Below, in pieces: positions 43,519-53,020 of a DNA stretch of 64,000 bases; within the stretch, counting starts at the first letter, position 1, and the number at the start of each line of letters is the position of its first letter. Where the stretch lies: assembly GCA_051453625.1 (NCBI GenBank), contig JBOZIK010000001.1:233512671-233576670 (forward strand), written 5' to 3'. The position numbers were made by a program, and so were the translations under genes. The stretch is from Welwitschia mirabilis. Its lineage: Eukaryota > Gnetophyta > Gnetopsida > Welwitschiales. Below the pieces are notes generated by a model. It did not search any database. It was not told the origin of the DNA and saw nothing but the letters and a program-made list of their open reading frames with translations.

Positions 43519-43639
43519 CTCACAGTGTTTGATATTTACTAAAACCCTTATGGTTTTATTTATTAACCAACTTGAAAGAGCATGTAAAGATATTTCAAGT
43601 TATTTGTTAGCTGCAACTTCTTCAAAATGATCATTTTCA

Positions 43640-44526
43640 CCTTCCAATAATAAGAGTTGAGGTCCTTAAAATCAGTGGCCTAGTACAAATTTATCATTAC
43701 AATTAAAACAAAGGCTTGAGCTCTTTTTCACTGCATCTCATCCCACCTTAACCGTTTCACTGGTGTGGAGGTTTTATTGGGAGTTGTAGAAGAAGAGCCT
43801 AAGGAGGATCAAATTGATGATCTGTTAAATCTTTGTTGCCGGTCTAATTGGTTATCCCGCATCCGAGCAAGGCTAATAGCTTTGTTAAGTGACTTAGATT
43901 TAAAAATTTGGATGTCTTCAACAATCTTTAGCTTTAGCCACCCATGAGTGTTTAAGTGCTTTCTATGTCTATCCGTGTACTCGGTTGCCCAACTGTTTAA
44001 ACTCTTTTTGGTAGTCAAGTAGGATGCAAGCTGCCTTATCTTTGATAATGCCTTATCAAAATCATCACAGTCAGTAGGACCAAAATGCACCTAGAGCTCC
44101 TCCACAAATAGTTCCCATGAGACATCCTTATCTTCTTCTTTATATGCTCTTCACAGTCACTGCCACCATTGATTGACTTCATCAGTCAAATAAAAGGAAG
44201 CCAAGGACATATTTTATGAGGTAGGAGTGCATTGGTATTCAAAGAACTGATCCACCTTGGTAATCCACTTTGTAGGATCATCACCTACATATTTCGGAAA
44301 CTCCAGGTTAGCAATCTTAGAGGAGAATAGTGGCTGTCCTCTTTTAGTATCATTTTGACGATCTAAAGGAGTCTCATAAACCCAACCAGTAGATGAATGC
44401 CCATGTCAATCAAGAGGGCCTTTGAAAGGGGAAGAATGGAGACTGTCAGAAATTTTACTAAGTGCATCCTCCAAGTATTGCAATTGATCAACCAAGTTTA
44501 ATTCCAACCAAGAAAATCCATCCTGC
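43640..44526 (-). pseudogene. Chromovirus copy C gag, 5' truncated at a fusion point
   Basis: The 43809-44090 frame reads V-type capsid sequence: H-F-G-P-T-D-C-D-D-F-D-K-A-L, with S-W-A-T-E-Y near residues 33-40. Upstream on the minus strand come F-P-K-Y-V-G-D-D-P-T-K-W (near 44260-44300) and Q-Y-L-E-D-A-L-S-K (near 44450-44480). A zinc knuckle near 43664-43715 reads C-F-N-C-N-D-K-F-V-L-G-H and then a stop. At 44526-44532 gag switches abruptly to integrase of copy B, so its N-terminus, primer site and 5' LTR are missing. Confidence 0.75.
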
Positions 44527-45370
44527 TCATCAGTTTGAGATACTAGTTTACTACTTCAGATTGAACATCAGTTTGAGGATGATAGGTAGTGCTCATATGC
44601 AATTTGGTACCTGATAACTTAAAAAATTTTATCCAAAAATGGCTTGAGAATATAGGATCACGATTAGTAATAATACTTTGAGGTATCTCATATAATTTGG
44701 TCACATTATCAATAAATTTTTCAACCACAACCTTAGCTGTATAAGGGTGAGACAAGGCTATGAAGTGAGCAAACTTACTAAGTCTGTCAACCACCACCAA
44801 GAAAGCATGTTTGCCTTGGGACGGAGGAAGGCCTTTAAAAAATCCATCATTATATCATCCCAAACCTGACAAGGGATAGGTAGGGGCTGAATAAGAGTAA
44901 CAGTTGTTAGAGTATCAGCCTTCGCTCATTGGCAAATTTGACAAAAGGCAACATAGGCTTTAATGGCTTTGTACATGGATGGCTAGTAGAATTATTGTAC
45001 CATTCGTTTTTAAGTCCGTAATACTCTAGAATAACCTCCAAAAGTGAAATCATGGAATTCATGAAGTAGTTGTGGAAGGAGTGTTGAATCTAGAGGAAGT
45101 ACAACCCAATTTTTGTAATAGACTAGATCATTACACCATTGGTAAGGAGAAATCGGGTTATCATTTACCATTTGAAAAAAATGCTACATGTAGGGGTGGG
45201 TTTGAGCTTCTTTTTTTAGAGTTTCCTAGATATGAACTTGAGAAACAGAGATGGAAGCAAGGCAAGAACTGCTTGTTACATATGACAAGGTATCTGCAAC
45301 ATTATTCTCTTTTCTTGGCTTGTAGATAATCTTATAATCAGACCCTAGAAGCTTGGCCATCCATTTTTGT
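44527..45370 (-). pseudogene. Chromovirus copy B integrase, 3' truncated at a fusion point
   Basis: The 44543-44800 frame begins [12 protein letters not shown] and continues L-Y-E-I-P-Q-S-I-I-T-N-R-D-P-I-F (the middle Asp region, R-D-P kept). It ends Y-H-P-Q-T-D-V-Q-S-E-V-V-N next to gag of copy C. The HHCC and linker region lies at 44900-45370. The core is split by a frameshift near 44830. Confidence 0.75.
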
Positions 45371-46500
45371 TGCTCTGGCATTGCCACATGCTATTCAAGA
45401 AGGTATTTGAAACTTTGATGATTAGTTTGGATAAAGAATTTATGACCCAATAGATATGGTCTTCAAGTCTAAACGACATGAATAATTGCTAACATTTCTT
45501 TGGCGTAAATGGATCAAGATCTTTTGGAAACACCTAGAGATTTGCTCAGAAAGGTAATTGGACATTCATCTTAAGAAAGAACTACACCAATTCCATCGCC
45601 TGATGCATCTGCTTCTATAGTGAATGGCTCTATAAAATTTGACAAGGCAAGGATTGAAGTAGTTGTCATGCCATCCTTTAATTTTTGAAAGGCACATTCT
45701 ACTTCTTTTGACCAACCAAATTGTCCTTTCTTTAAGAGAGTCGTAAGAGGTCGAGCTATGAGGCCATAATCACAAACAAATTTCTTGTAATAGCCAGTTA
45801 AGCCTAAAAATCCATGAAGCTCAGAGATATTAGTAAACCTAACCAATTAAGAATAATTTGAATTCTTCCTTGTTCAATATTTATGTCATGGGGAGTGAGA
45901 ATATAGCCCAAATATTTCAATTCCTGTTGACCAAAGTCATATTTACTCAACTTGAGATAAAACTGATGGTGCCATAATAATTTAAAAGTTTTCTCGACAT
46001 GTTCAAGGTGTGAAGATCAAGTAGTGGTATATACAAGTATATCATCAGAAAAGACCAATATAAATTTTCTGAGATAAGGACCAAAAATGGAGTTCATAAT
46101 GGTTTAAAAGGTTGAAGGAGCATTACAAAGTCCAAAAGGCATCACTAGATATTCATAATGCCTAGTATGAGTGCGAAAGGCTATTTTATGAATATGGGGA
46201 GGATGAATTCATACCTAATTGAATCTAGCATGTAAGTCTAGTTTGGTAAAGTAAGATGCTCCATGGAGCTTATCCAGCATACCCTCAACTGTTAGGATGG
46301 GAAACTAATCTTTGATTGTCACGTTGTTGAGAGCTAGATAGTCAGTACAAAAGCACCATGTGTCATATTTTTTCTTGACTAACAAAACTAGAGAAGAGAA
46401 AGGACTAGTTCTTGGACAAATGAATCCCAATTACAACATTTCATTAACTTGTTTTTCAATTTTAGCCTTTTGAAAATAAGCATACCGATATGGTCGTACA
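45371..46500 (-). pseudogene. Chromovirus copy B: RT and RNase H
   Basis: From 46500 down, RT blocks match those of copy C. The catalytic box near 46030-46060 reads F-S-D-D-I-L-V-Y, so both Asp of the pair are kept, unlike copy C. The frame 45571-45846 contains E-L-H-G-F-L-G-L-T-G-Y-Y-K-K-F-V and F-T-I-E-A-D-A-S-G-D-G-I-G-V-V-L-S, the RT/RNase H border. RNase H continues to 45371 with stops. Confidence 0.75.
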
Positions 46501-46856
46501 TTGATAGGTTCTGCCCCCTCCTTCAAATGTATGTGGTGATCAATTTCTATTTGTGGTGGTAAGTATTTGGGTTCCTAAAAGATATCTTAGAATTAATGTA
46601 ATAGGTGCTACATATCAGGGTTAATATTAGGTGATGATGTATCTATATGGGCTTGAACAGATACAACAAAAATTGAAGATCCATGGCAAATTTCTTTAGA
46701 AAGGGCTTGAAGGGAAGTGGAGTGTATTGATTGGATATCTAGGCCATGCAACATGTAATTTTGGTTGTTCCATGTGAATTCCATGGTTAATAGCTTTCAA
46801 TTATAAGAAACAATACCCAATTTCTCCAACTAATGAACTCCTAGCACCAAATCCAA

Positions 46857-47198
46857 TCAACTTAATGGTAAGGCATATAAAGTAAGAACAAAAGGAATAC
46901 CTTTAATGAGGACAGGAACATTCTCAAATCTCCCTTGATATTTTAATGATGTGCTATTTGCTATGCGAAAAATAAAAGGATTAGTCAGAATGATAGGCAA
47001 TTGCAACATATTGATAATCCTTTTGCTAATAAAATTGTGTGTGAAACCGCTATCAATGAGTACCATCATCTCATAGTGTTTGATATTTTCTAAAACCCTC
47101 ATGGTTTTATTTATTAATCCACTTGAAAAAGCATGTAAATATATTTCAAGTTGTGTGTTAGCTGCAACTTCTTCAAAATGATCATTGTCACCTTCCAA
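46857..47198 (-). pseudogene. Chromovirus copy B protease with end of gag
   Basis: A 113-codon frame starting just after the zinc knuckle. Residues 44-57 read M-M-V-L-I-D-S-G-F-T-H-N-F-I, the retropepsin active site with Asp-Ser-Gly kept and Ser/Thr replaced by Phe at the next position. The first 40 residues (E-V-A-A-N-T-Q-L-E-I-Y-L-H-A) are the usual chromovirus gag-protease spacer. 46500-46857 is the decayed protease-RT linker. Confidence 0.8.
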
Positions 47199-47239
47199 TA
47201 ATAAGAGTTGAGGTCCTTGACATTAGTGGCCTAGTACAA

Positions 47240-48130
47240 ATTTATCATTACAATTAAAACAAAGGCCTAAGCTCTTCTTCACTGCATCTCATCCCACCTT
47301 AACCATTTCACTGGTGTGGAAGTTTTATGGGAAGTTGTAGAAGAAGAGCCTAAGGGGGATCAAATTGATGATCTGTTGAATCTTTATTGCTAGTCTAATT
47401 GGTTATCCCACATCCGAGCAAGGCTAATAGCTTTCTTAAGTGACTTAGGTTTAAAAATTCGGATGTATTCAACAATCTCTAGATTTAGCCCACCCATGAA
47501 TGTTTCAACAAATGCTTTCTATATCCATCCATGTACTCAATTGCCCAACCGTTTAAACTCCTTTTGGTAGTCACGTAGGGTGNNNNNNNNNNNNNNNNNN
47601 NNNNNNNNNNNNNNNNNNNNNNNNNNNNNNNNNNNNNNNNNNNNNNNNNNNNNNNNNNNNNNNNNNNNNNNNNNNNNNNNNNNNNNNNNNNNNNNNNNNN
47701 NNNNNNNNNNNNNNNNNNNNNNNNNNNNNNNNNNNCATTAGTCAAATGAAAGGAAGCCAAGAACACCTTTTGTGAGGAAGGAGTGCATTGGTATTCAAAG
47801 AACTAATCCACCTTGGTGATCCACTTTGTAGGATTGTCACCTGCATATTTTGGAAACTCTAGCTTAGCAATCTTAGAGGAGAATAGTGGCTGTCCTCTTT
47901 CAGTATCATTTCGATGATCTAAAGGAGTCTCATGAACCCGACCAGTAGATGAATGTCCATGTCGATCAAGAGGGCCTTAGAAGGGGAAGAATGGAGACTG
48001 TCAAAAATTTTACTAAGTGCATCCTCCAAGTATTGCAATCGATCAACCAAGTTTAATTTCAACCAAGAAAATCCATCCTGCAAACCACCAACACTTACTT
48101 CCAGATTTTCTATGAGTTTTTGTTATTGCT
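47240..48130 (-). pseudogene. Chromovirus copy B gag (contains gap)
   Basis: From 48130 down: Q-Y-L-E-D-A-L-S-K near 48000-48035, then L-E-F-P-K-Y-A-G-D-N-P-T-K-W (47830-47870) and F-F-E-Y-Q-C-T-P (47780-47805), the start of the capsid domain. A 153-N gap (47583-47735) interrupts it, and W-A-I-E-Y follows near 47540. A Cys-rich knuckle lies near 47230-47265. Frameshifts and stops are present. Confidence 0.75.
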
Positions 48131-48137
48131 CATAATG

Positions 48138-48152
48138 CCAGCTCTGATACCA
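48138..48152 (-). other. Primer binding site of copy B
   Basis: On the minus strand TGGTATCAGAGCTGG, an initiator tRNA-Met site, lies two bases from the LTR end GGGACCTGTCA. The near-identical site at 49005-49019 is its repeat across the following gap. Confidence 0.85.
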
Positions 48153-48154
48153 GT

Positions 48155-48427
48155 TGACAGGTCCCAATCAGAGTTTAAATTGAATTAAATTGATCTACTT
48201 AGGATAAGAACAACCACAAGATTTAATTGAGAAAATTACTTGCCTTTCTTATTGCTGTTTTAAGTCTTTAAATACAATAGTAACATAACTAACTTCCTAT
48301 TTTATTGACCACATCCTTGAGAATCAGGCCAATAACATATAATTTATTGAAACATAACTGACTTTCTATTTTATTGATCACATCCCTGAGAATTAGGTTC
48401 ATAATGTACAATTTATTGAATTCAAAT
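48155..48427 (-). repeat. Chromovirus LTR, part before the gap
   Basis: Same LTR family as 35799-36310, with two of the ~69-bp units (near 48292-48420). It stops at a 533-N gap (48428-48960). Confidence 0.85.
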
Positions 48428-48960
48428 NNNNNNNNNNNNNNNNNNNNNNNNNNNNNNNNNNNNNNNNNNNNNNNNNNNNNNNNNNNNNNNNNNNNNNNNN
48501 NNNNNNNNNNNNNNNNNNNNNNNNNNNNNNNNNNNNNNNNNNNNNNNNNNNNNNNNNNNNNNNNNNNNNNNNNNNNNNNNNNNNNNNNNNNNNNNNNNNN
48601 NNNNNNNNNNNNNNNNNNNNNNNNNNNNNNNNNNNNNNNNNNNNNNNNNNNNNNNNNNNNNNNNNNNNNNNNNNNNNNNNNNNNNNNNNNNNNNNNNNNN
48701 NNNNNNNNNNNNNNNNNNNNNNNNNNNNNNNNNNNNNNNNNNNNNNNNNNNNNNNNNNNNNNNNNNNNNNNNNNNNNNNNNNNNNNNNNNNNNNNNNNNN
48801 NNNNNNNNNNNNNNNNNNNNNNNNNNNNNNNNNNNNNNNNNNNNNNNNNNNNNNNNNNNNNNNNNNNNNNNNNNNNNNNNNNNNNNNNNNNNNNNNNNNN
48901 NNNNNNNNNNNNNNNNNNNNNNNNNNNNNNNNNNNNNNNNNNNNNNNNNNNNNNNNNNNN
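48428..48960. other. Assembly gap (533 N)
   Basis: The sequence left of the gap (48090-48427, gag start, primer site, LTR) is repeated right of it (48961-49290) with roughly 95% identity. The gap may be a scaffolding duplication or separate two true tandem LTRs. Confidence 0.9.
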
Positions 48961-49470
48961 CTTACTTCCAGACTTTCTATGAGTTTTTGTTACTGCTCAT
49001 AATGCCAGCTCTGATACTAGTTGACAGGTCCCAATCAGAGTTTTAATTGAATTAAAATTATTCTACTTAGGATAAGAACAACTACAAGATTTAATTGAGA
49101 AAATTACTTGCCTTTCTTATTGCTGTTTAAAGTCTTTAAATACAATAGTAACATAACTAACTTCCTATTTTATTGACCACATCCCTGAGAATCAGGCCAA
49201 TAACATATAATTTATTGAAACATAACTGACTTTCTATTTTATTGGTCACATCCCTGAGAATTAGGTTAATAACGTATAATTTATTAAATTCAAATACTTA
49301 ATCTAAGTCCTAATTAACAACAAGTAACATGATTTCAAATAACAACTAAAAGACTTCAGAATGTGGCTATTAAGAATTACTACCCAACTGGCTACACTCT
49401 TCAAGACATGTAAATATCAGTATATTTTGTATTCTTTTGTGGTACTTTCAAAGACCTCCTTGGTTACTCA
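48961..49470 (-). repeat. Second gag start-primer site-LTR copy (right end of cluster)
   Basis: Gag start and primer site at 48961-49019, then an LTR at 49022-49470 ending (in + direction) GGTTACTCA. Its two hairpin units and shared substitutions with 48155-48427 set both apart from the left LTR. The flanks of the whole cluster (ACTAC before 35799, TCAAT after 49470) do not match, so no target duplication is visible. Confidence 0.8.
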
Positions 49471-50059
49471 TCAATTGCACATTCAATAGCATTAATAGAA
49501 ATACCATAGCACTAATGTTTTTATAGATCTAAATCTGAATCTTAGAATTACAGTCCGTTTGATAGCATAGATTCTAAAAAGTTAGATTGATGTGGATACA
49601 TTTTTTTAACGTTTATAATCTTGCTATTAGGTTAATCCCCAGTTAAAGCTGTAAAGAAGAAGAACATTCACATTAAGAGCCCCTACTAATCCAAAGACCC
49701 ATAATAATGAATGACTAGATTCTAGAAATCCACTTTCACAGATGTCTAAGAGACTATCTTAATACTTCATAAAATTCTCACAATTCATCATTGTCCTCTT
49801 GTGAGAGCATGTTTATTCATGCAAATGTGGACTGAGAACTTAACTTCTCTTATACCAAGATGTTTAATAAGGCCTATCTCAAGTGTCCATTTTCTTTTAT
49901 TTCACATTCCATTTATCTATCTTTAATTTTAGCTCTCAATAACTTTTTTTTCTTTTGTAAGGTAGTATATTATCTTTATAAGTTATAAGAAAAACTAATA
50001 AATTATTATTTTTAAGTGGAATAAGGGAAGAGAATACTTTAAGAAGGGGACAAATCGAT
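49471..50059 (+). other. Remaining leader of copia 3
   Basis: Continues the copia 3 leader after the chromovirus cluster. No reading frame of note. Confidence 0.5.
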
Positions 50060-50790
50060 ATTAATTTTTGGGGGACAAGGGATTAGAATAGCCAAACTCC
50101 TATTCAATGAGGAAAAAAATAAAAAATTTAATGAAAAGAATGTCCACACATGGAAAGTAAAAATGAAATTATTGGTAATTAATAAAGGTGTGTGGAGAGT
50201 TACAAGTGGTAAAATGTCAAAGTTAAATGACCTTGATAAAATTGACAAGTGGTAAGAATATGATCAAGAAACCCTTTCTCTTATTATGCTTCTTCTTGAG
50301 GACAATTATCTTTATTATATTGATTTGAGTAAGGCATCAAAGGAAGTGTGGGATGAATTATGGAAGTCATTTGATTCAAGTGAAAATGAAGCTAAATAAA
50401 AATTAATATATCAATTATATAGTTTGAGAATGAATGATTCAGAAGACATGAATCAACATATAAATTAGCTCAAATCTCTTTTGGCTCAACTTGTTATTGT
50501 AAATTTAAAAATTGATGATAAACATGTCAAGGACATTCTTCTTAATAGTCTTGTATTAAGATATTTTTATATTGTTTTCACATTGAAGAAGATCTCATGC
50601 ACATTATAAAGCATAGTTCCAACAGTTATTAAAGAATACAAGAAAATATAATAGCAAGAATTTTCATAATACATCAGATAAGTACACTAAGAAGGAACAT
50701 ATCAAATGTTTCTATTGTAATGAATCAGCACATATATCTATGAATGGCATTCAACATGCTAAGGATTTTATCAATGGTAAGTTAAATATT
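50060..50790 (+). pseudogene. Copia gag of copia 3
   Basis: Across two to three stops the + strand reads F-N-E-K-N-V-H-T-W-K-V-K-M-K-L-L (50130-50177), the N-terminal block of copia gag with its Trp. L-S-K-A-S-K-E-V-W-D-E-L (50327-50362), L-Y-S-L-R-M-N-D-S-E-D-M (50418-50453) and D-I-L-L-N-S-L (50531-50551) follow. A zinc knuckle at about 50703-50745 reads C-F-Y-C-N-E-S-A-H-I-S-M-N-G, with Gly for the last Cys. This is the UBN2-type copia gag in full order. It is better preserved than most genes here, and no protease or pol follows. Confidence 0.85.
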
Positions 50791-51037
50791 TGAGTTTAAA
50801 CTATAGAATCTTCATCTTAAGTGAAAGGTTTAAAAGTAGACAAACCTACAAAAGAAACTATTAGAGGGTTTTAGCCCTTTTGAGTGTGTTCCATCTATGC
50901 GTTGGTGTATTCCATTATTTTGGGTGTGTCTCATATATGTGATTGAGTGTCTCTTAGTTGTGTGTTTTGGATTTTTTCCATGTGATTATGCAATGTCAAT
51001 TCTTCATCTATTCTGTATGTCACATTTATGAGAGGTT
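50791..51037 (+). other. Short 3' region of copia 3
   Basis: About 250 bases between gag and the 3' LTR, T/G-rich and non-coding. A GAGAGG purine cluster at 51030-51035 precedes the LTR. Confidence 0.6.
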
Positions 51038-51278
51038 TGTCAAAGTTTACTTTAATAAAGGTACAATAGGTATGTCCATGTACTTTGAAAATTTAGTTTG
51101 AATTAATTGTTGTTTACTATTCTAGAGTGTGTGATCCAATTTTTGTGGATATATTATTAGCATGTATCTTATTATTTATTTGCATGCAATTAATAAAAAA
51201 ATTGAGCCATAATTCCATGCTTATCTCCTAGCTCCATCCTCCCTTCTATTGCATTTTTTGTGCTTTATACTTTCTATA
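51038..51278 (+). repeat. 3' LTR of copia 3
   Basis: Starts TGTCAAAGTTTAC; same length (241 bp) as the 5' LTR; the end has drifted from CA to TA. Confidence 0.85.
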
Positions 51279-51283
51279 AAACC
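51279..51283. repeat. Target site duplication AAACC (right)
   Basis: Identical to 34831-34835. Pol sequence of copia 2 resumes immediately after it. Confidence 0.85.
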
Positions 51284-51876
51284 AACTTTTTCAAAGGTAT
51301 TATTCTACACAATCAATGGGTTCAAGCCATGAAAGAAGAAACTACAAGGTTCTGGAAAATGGTACATGGAAGTTGATCCATAAAATTAAGAAACTTATAC
51401 AACATAAAGTCATTATACTAGTACACTGTTTAATCATCGAACAAATAGTTAATATTTAAAAAAAGCCATTTGGTTAAGAAAAGTTTTGAAATTTTACATT
51501 CAAGATAGGGTTAACTATGAGTTAATGAAAATCATTTTTCTATAGATATTGGGCTATATTTGACTTTTGGAGTTATCAAGAAAATCCTTCCTTGATCCTT
51601 GTACTATGGTATGTTTAGTGCAATTTTACTTAATACTACAAGATGTGTAGTATAATTTGGCCTAGTGCTATGGAAAGTGTAATAAAATTTTACCTAGAAT
51701 TTTAATATGTGTAATGCATAAATCCTATTATTATAGGATGTGTAGAAAAATATAAGTACTTATCTACCTAGTAGTTTTCTCACATGACAACTCATTTTTA
51801 GGATGTTTTATTATAGGTTAAATCTAAAGGTTTTTCTCCAGGTACTCTAGTTCCCTTAGAAGAGAGCATATTTCAA
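51284..51876 (+). pseudogene. Copia 2: start of RT, then truncated 3' part
   Basis: The sequence after the duplication gives T-F-S-K-V-L and, after a frame change, W-V-Q-A-M-K-E-E near 51308-51337, the conserved block that opens copia RT. The left part in copia 2 ends with the linker that normally precedes it. Beyond about 51480 I find no clear RT or RNase H blocks, so most of pol is deleted. A purine stretch (AGAAGAGAG, 51859-51867) lies shortly before the LTR. Confidence 0.65.
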
Positions 51877-52072
51877 TGTTGAGGAGGGAATTACTAAGGT
51901 AATAATAAGTCTCACTATGGTACTACATTTAGAGCAATAGAAAAATACTAGTAGAAAGCTAGTTAGGTGTGATTGCTTATAAAAATAAGCTCTTAACATT
52001 TAAAAGAGTGTAAGAAAGTAAAACTCTATTTTTTAAATCCTGCATTATATTTTCTTACTTAATACTATTACA
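51877..52072 (+). repeat. Copia LTR, probable 3' LTR of copia 2
   Basis: Starts TGTTGAGGAGGGAATTACTA and ends ACTATTACA. Homologous to the LTR at 23156-23356, which carries a primer site. The flanks (TTCAA before, TCCTT after) do not match, so it is not a simple solo LTR with its own duplication. Confidence 0.65.
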
Positions 52073-53004
52073 TCCTTTATACTCTAATGCAAGCATAAAA
52101 AGTAGAAACACAAATGCTTAAGAACCATAAAAAAGAATGATCATAATGAAGAATTAAACTAAAAGACTTACTTAAAACACAAAAAAGCTTAACAATGTAG
52201 TTTTATTCAAGCATTAAAAGTACAATGTTAATTGAAAATCAAAATCATGGATGATAAACTGCTTCTATATTATGAAAATACAAGAATTACATTACATTAA
52301 AGAAAGAAAACCAAGATAATATAAACTCATCAGAGCTAGCCTACTCCTAAAGGGAAAGCCTAGAAAGACATGATAATTGATACTTTAGGCATTTCAACTA
52401 TTTTGGTAGCCAAAGATTATTATAACTGAGGATGCTTGATTTTTTTAATAGATGAAAATAGGATTAGGATTTCTTAATTAGATTTTTAATATAGAGTTTG
52501 CAATTGAGAATTTAACACTTTATGACCACACATTTTCTCAAAGTTTAATGCCTTAATTACTTGATACCATAACTAGAAATTAATTTATTTTCTTAGACGA
52601 CTTTAAAACTGTAATGTTCATAGTGCTTTGCTTAAAAGAACTAGTGGTGCTAGTGATCTCGATGGTGGCATTAGAACTTTTAGCTAAAATACCTCCATTA
52701 TTTGACATGTATTCTAGAATGCAACATTTACCTAAAATTATCATAGAAAAATGCATAAGTTCATAAGTTATATTAAAAATGGGATAAGACATAAGTCTAA
52801 ATGCTAATTTTTACATGTTATCACAATTTTCTAATTATACATTTACTATATCCTTACCAAAATTATTAAAAAAATGAGTTAACATGGAAAAATTCTAAAG
52901 AAAAATGTTCAACTATATAATAATGGTACAACTTATAAAATGCTTTGATAAATTTTTTAACAATAAGACATCAAAATTAGAAAATCCTTGAAAGATGAAA
53001 ATTA
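52073..53004 (-). repeat. LTR 1 of the tandem non-autonomous element (truncated)
   Basis: Homologous to 57216-58220 and 63322-64000, for example 'ctaatg(c/t)aagcat', 'tcaagcattaaaa(g)tacaatgttaatt', 'attacattacattaa' and 'gaaaataggattaggattt'. About 330 bases found at the left end of LTR 2 are missing; the copia LTR abuts at 52072. Confidence 0.7.
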
Positions 53005-53020
53005 TCTACCCCCAAACAAA
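53005..53020 (-). other. Polypurine-like tract, internal unit 1
   Basis: On the minus strand TTTGTTTGGGGGTAGA precedes LTR 1 and follows 'tttgaggacaaaattcaac', a form common before the 3' LTR of plant gypsy elements. The counterpart in unit 2 is near 58215-58232, with the G run degraded. Confidence 0.6.

Larger units (their letters stand above)
34836..51278 (+). mobile_element. Copia 3: gag-only element with a nested chromovirus cluster
   Basis: Two aligned LTRs of equal length (241 bp: 34836-35076 and 51038-51278), a tRNA-iMet-like primer site, a long leader, a copia gag at 50060-50790 and a purine-rich GAGAGG before the 3' LTR. Between gag and the 3' LTR only about 250 bases remain, with no protease, integrase or RT. 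Taking out the minus-strand chromovirus cluster (35799-49470) leaves about 2.8 kb. This is the layout of terminal-repeat gag (TR-GAG) elements, which are thought to use pol supplied by relatives. A perfect AAACC duplication flanks it. Confidence 0.8.

Noticed and set aside
52580-52792. 70-codon minus-strand frame in LTR 1
   Set aside because: The matching part of LTR 2 (57740-57950) does not keep it open, and it lies in LTR sequence.
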